DNA of 64,000 nucleotides. Source: Clostridiaceae bacterium. GTDB taxonomy: Bacteria > Bacillota > Clostridia > Peptostreptococcales > Natronincolaceae. The position numbers and the translations under genes were made by a program. The notes under the pieces are model-generated. The model worked only from the letters and a program-made list of their open reading frames with translations, was not told where the DNA came from and did no database searches. The stretch is taken from contig JAFIFG010000101.1 in assembly GCA_020832135.1 (NCBI GenBank), positions 16,656-80,655 on the forward strand, read 5' to 3'. Below, piece by piece: positions 62,414 to 64,000 of the stretch. Each line of letters starts with the position of its first letter. Within the stretch, counting starts at the first letter, position 1.

Positions 62414-63100
62414 ATGAAAATAATAGGTATAGAAAAGTCTTCTTTTATAGACTATCCTAATAAGATATCGACCGTTTACTTCACTGCGGGGTGTAATTTT
62501 AGATGTCCGTATTGTCATAATGGTCCTATAGTAAAAGGGGTAGGCGAAAATATTAAGGAAGAGGAAATTTTCTCTTTTCTAGAAAAAAGGAAAAAGTTTA
62601 TCGATGCCCTATGCATTTCAGGTGGAGAACCTACTTTATATGAAGAAATATATGATTTCATAAAGAAAGTAAAGGAAAAGGGCTTTTTTATAAAATTAGA
62701 TACCAATGGTACCAATCCAGAAATGCTAAAAAATCTTCTCAAAGAAGAACTTATTGATTATGTTGCTATGGATATAAAAGCACCTCTCCATAAATATGAA
62801 TTTATTACTAAGACAAAGGTAGATATTGAAGATATAAAAGCAAGTATCCATCTTCTTAAGAATACATCTATTGATTACGAATTTAGAACGACTGTATGCA
62901 AAGAATTATTGACGGAAGAAGATATTCTAGAGATAGCAAAATACTTAAAGGGAAGCAAACGGTACTATATACAAAACTTTAAAGATGTAGAATCAGTCTT
63001 AGTAGGGCAAAACCAATTTAATCCTTATGATGGCAAAACATTAGAAGAAATCCAAAAGAATATAAAAGACTATTTCGATGTATTTGAAATTAGAAAATAA
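62414..63100 (+). CDS. nrdG: Anaerobic ribonucleotide reductase activating protein (radical SAM, NrdG2-like)
   Basis: 228 residues. The radical SAM motif is CNFRCPYCHN (CxxxCxxC), followed by LCISGGEPTLYE (GGE motif) and LDTNGTNPEMLKNL. It belongs to the group annotated as anaerobic ribonucleoside-triphosphate reductase activating protein in many anaerobes. It should generate the glycyl radical on NrdD at 51801, but the separation leaves room for other glycyl-radical partners. ATG follows TAAGGAGAAGATAGA. Confidence 0.85.
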   Translation: MKIIGIEKSSFIDYPNKISTVYFTAGCNFRCPYCHNGPIVKGVGENIKEEEIFSFLEKRKKFIDALCISGGEPTLYEEIYDFIKKVKEKGFFIKLDTNGTNPEMLKNLLKEELIDYVAMDIKAPLHKYEFITKTKVDIEDIKASIHLLKNTSIDYEFRTTVCKELLTEEDILEIAKYLKGSKRYYIQNFKDVESVLVGQNQFNPYDGKTLEEIQKNIKDYFDVFEIRK

Positions 63101-63147
63101 TAAAATGGTTATCCTAATAAGTGATTAAGGTTTTGGAGTGATGCTTT

Positions 63148-63258
63148 GTGACGAGTTTTCTTATTATGATGTTTTGTTTTATTTTTATCGCTTTAGGCTT
63201 CACCGTCTTTTTTTATTATTTATGGAACATAATGAAGAAAGATAAAAAAGTAAAGTAA
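63148..63258 (+). CDS. Single-span small membrane protein, 36 residues
   Basis: GTG start with GGAGTG 8 bases upstream. The peptide starts VTSFLIMMFCFIFIALGFTV (hydrophobic throughout) and ends with a basic tail KKDKKVK. One membrane helix with the Lys tail inside is likely. It ends right at a terminator. No family recognised. Confidence 0.5.
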   Translation: MTSFLIMMFCFIFIALGFTVFFYYLWNIMKKDKKVK

Positions 63259-63286
63259 AAGGGGTGTCAATTCGATACCCCTTTTG
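63257..63286 (+). terminator. Terminator
   Basis: AAAAGGGGT / ACCCCTTTT with an 11-base loop. Confidence 0.85.
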
Positions 63287-63375
63287 TAATAAATTAAAAA
63301 AATAATATTTTATTCTATACTCGCTCTATATAATTTTTCTAACAATATAGGCGGTATAGGGAATGTGGTTACTTT

Positions 63376-63834
63376 TTAGTCATTAAACCATATTGCTAAA
63401 TGCCATCTTCTATATTTATAGGGAACCCATTCCCTTGTATATAAGGTACCAGTATTAATATCAATTAAATAGTTGTATCTCAGCTGATCTATCTCTGGTA
63501 TTAAATCTTCATCTACATAATATAAGCTTCTTCTACTTCTATCATAGCGATTTTCTTGAAAAAACTTATTTAGGTTCTTTTCTTTTTTCCAGTCTATTGA
63601 ATGACTTACCGGATACTCTCCATACTCTGAATAGTATTCCTGGATTATAGATGATGCTTGCTGATATTGATCTGAATATCTACCGTAGGTATAATCCTCA
63701 TATTTATGATATATTGGCAAGCTAAAAACTGACAGTACCACTAGACAAAATGTAATAAAGATTCTTTTACCCGTATATTTCGTCTGTTTTACAGTAAATA
63801 AAGTATCTAGTTTTTCTAATATTCTTTGCAGCAT
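63376..63834 (-). CDS. Hypothetical membrane-anchored protein
   Basis: 152 residues. A cytoplasmic basic N-terminus (to about 23) is followed by one membrane segment (RIFITFCLVVLSVFSLPIY) and a soluble, Tyr-rich region (YEDYTYGRYSDQYQQASSIIQEYYSEYGEYP). Sequence after the segment resembles the start of pilin-like proteins in style (YYSEYGEYP), without a type III cleavage motif. Family not recognised. ATG follows GGGGGGATATC. Confidence 0.6.
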   Translation of the reverse strand: MLQRILEKLDTLFTVKQTKYTGKRIFITFCLVVLSVFSLPIYHKYEDYTYGRYSDQYQQASSIIQEYYSEYGEYPVSHSIDWKKEKNLNKFFQENRYDRSRRSLYYVDEDLIPEIDQLRYNYLIDINTGTLYTREWVPYKYRRWHLAIWFND

Positions 63835-63997
63835 GATATCCCCCCTTTGTTATAAGTATATTAGCTCGTTGCAGAATGCTACAACTCGCATATACACTAT
63901 GTTTTAATCTATTGAAATGGCTAAGTTTCCCCCATTTTGGGTATATATACATTGTCAAGATGTGTATAACTCAAAACTTAAAAGAAAGGAGAAACTT

Positions 63998-64000
63998 ATG
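63998..64000 (+). CDS. Start of a gene cut by the window edge
   Basis: The last three bases are ATG behind AGAAAGGAGAAACTT, a strong ribosome binding site. Nothing of the protein is visible. Confidence 0.6.

Noticed and set aside
1..64000. CRISPR arrays, insertion sequences, prophage or integrase genes, tRNA or rRNA genes
   Set aside because: I found no direct-repeat arrays, transposase-like proteins, phage genes, or tRNA/rRNA signatures in the window.

Overview
The window is AT-rich DNA with tightly packed genes. It has many TTG and GTG starts behind strong AGGAGG-type ribosome binding sites, and AGA is the main arginine codon. A spore-forming, strictly anaerobic member of the Clostridia fits best. 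Evidence for this is a Spo0E-like phosphatase, SleB/YpeB, an alpha/beta SASP, a DUF1657 protein and a SpoVB-like flippase (sporulation), together with class III ribonucleotide reductase, 2-hydroxyacyl-CoA dehydratase proteins, HdrB-like Fe-S proteins and a selenocysteine-containing redoxin (anaerobe). An Alkaliphilus/Natronincola-like organism is my guess from the gene repertoire; nothing in the window proves the genus.

Layout. 1-8 kb: tail of a DUF2935 gene, nitrilase-family amidohydrolase, alpha/beta hydrolase, GIY-YIG protein, Spo0E-like peptide, ferritin, HAD phosphatase, an ECF S component paired with a class V aminotransferase behind an unusual operator array, and asnA behind a T-box. 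8-12.3 kb (minus): a large membrane-anchored TPR protein and typA. 12.7-22.8 kb: a complete glycogen operon, glgB-glgC-glgD-glgA-glgP plus a GH13 amylase/neopullulanase. 22.9-26 kb (minus): cobalamin-riboswitch-controlled cbiM-cbiQ-cbiO with a NikL-like accessory protein. 26-31 kb: an unknown protein, a three-gene split 2-hydroxyacyl-CoA dehydratase/activase set, and a DUF1385 protein. 31-39 kb: MFS transporter, TlpA-like selenoprotein, spore proteins, RodA, a leader ORF with MgtE, SleB-YpeB. 39-50.6 kb: FAH-family hydrolase, NhaC antiporter with an overlapping leader ORF, a PTS IIC-like membrane protein under a tandem glycine riboswitch, His-rich ferredoxin protein, pgi, murI, pepV, SpoVB-like flippase. 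50.7-64 kb: FMN-binding lipoprotein, nrdD, a GltD-like/HdrB-like redox pair, CGGC-like protein, a taurine/nitrate-type ABC transporter, an OFA-type MFS transporter, an NrdG-type radical SAM activase and small membrane proteins.

The most notable observations are these. (1) An in-frame UGA falls exactly at the first cysteine of a thioredoxin CPPC motif (32674), so the two half-ORFs form one selenoprotein. (2) Three perfect TGTGA-N6-TCACA palindromes lie at identical distance from a -10 box (class II, about -41.5) upstream of three separate genes, which suggests a small Crp/Fnr-type regulon. (3) A tandem glycine riboswitch with terminator precedes a membrane protein usually labelled PTS IIC. (4) An ATTGNATCTA operator array with exact 20-bp spacing, plus a 20-bp-arm palindrome, precedes an ECF transporter/aminotransferase operon. 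(5) Short leader ORFs overlap the translation start signals of mgtE and nhaC.

I found no CRISPR array, rRNA, tRNA, insertion sequence or prophage.
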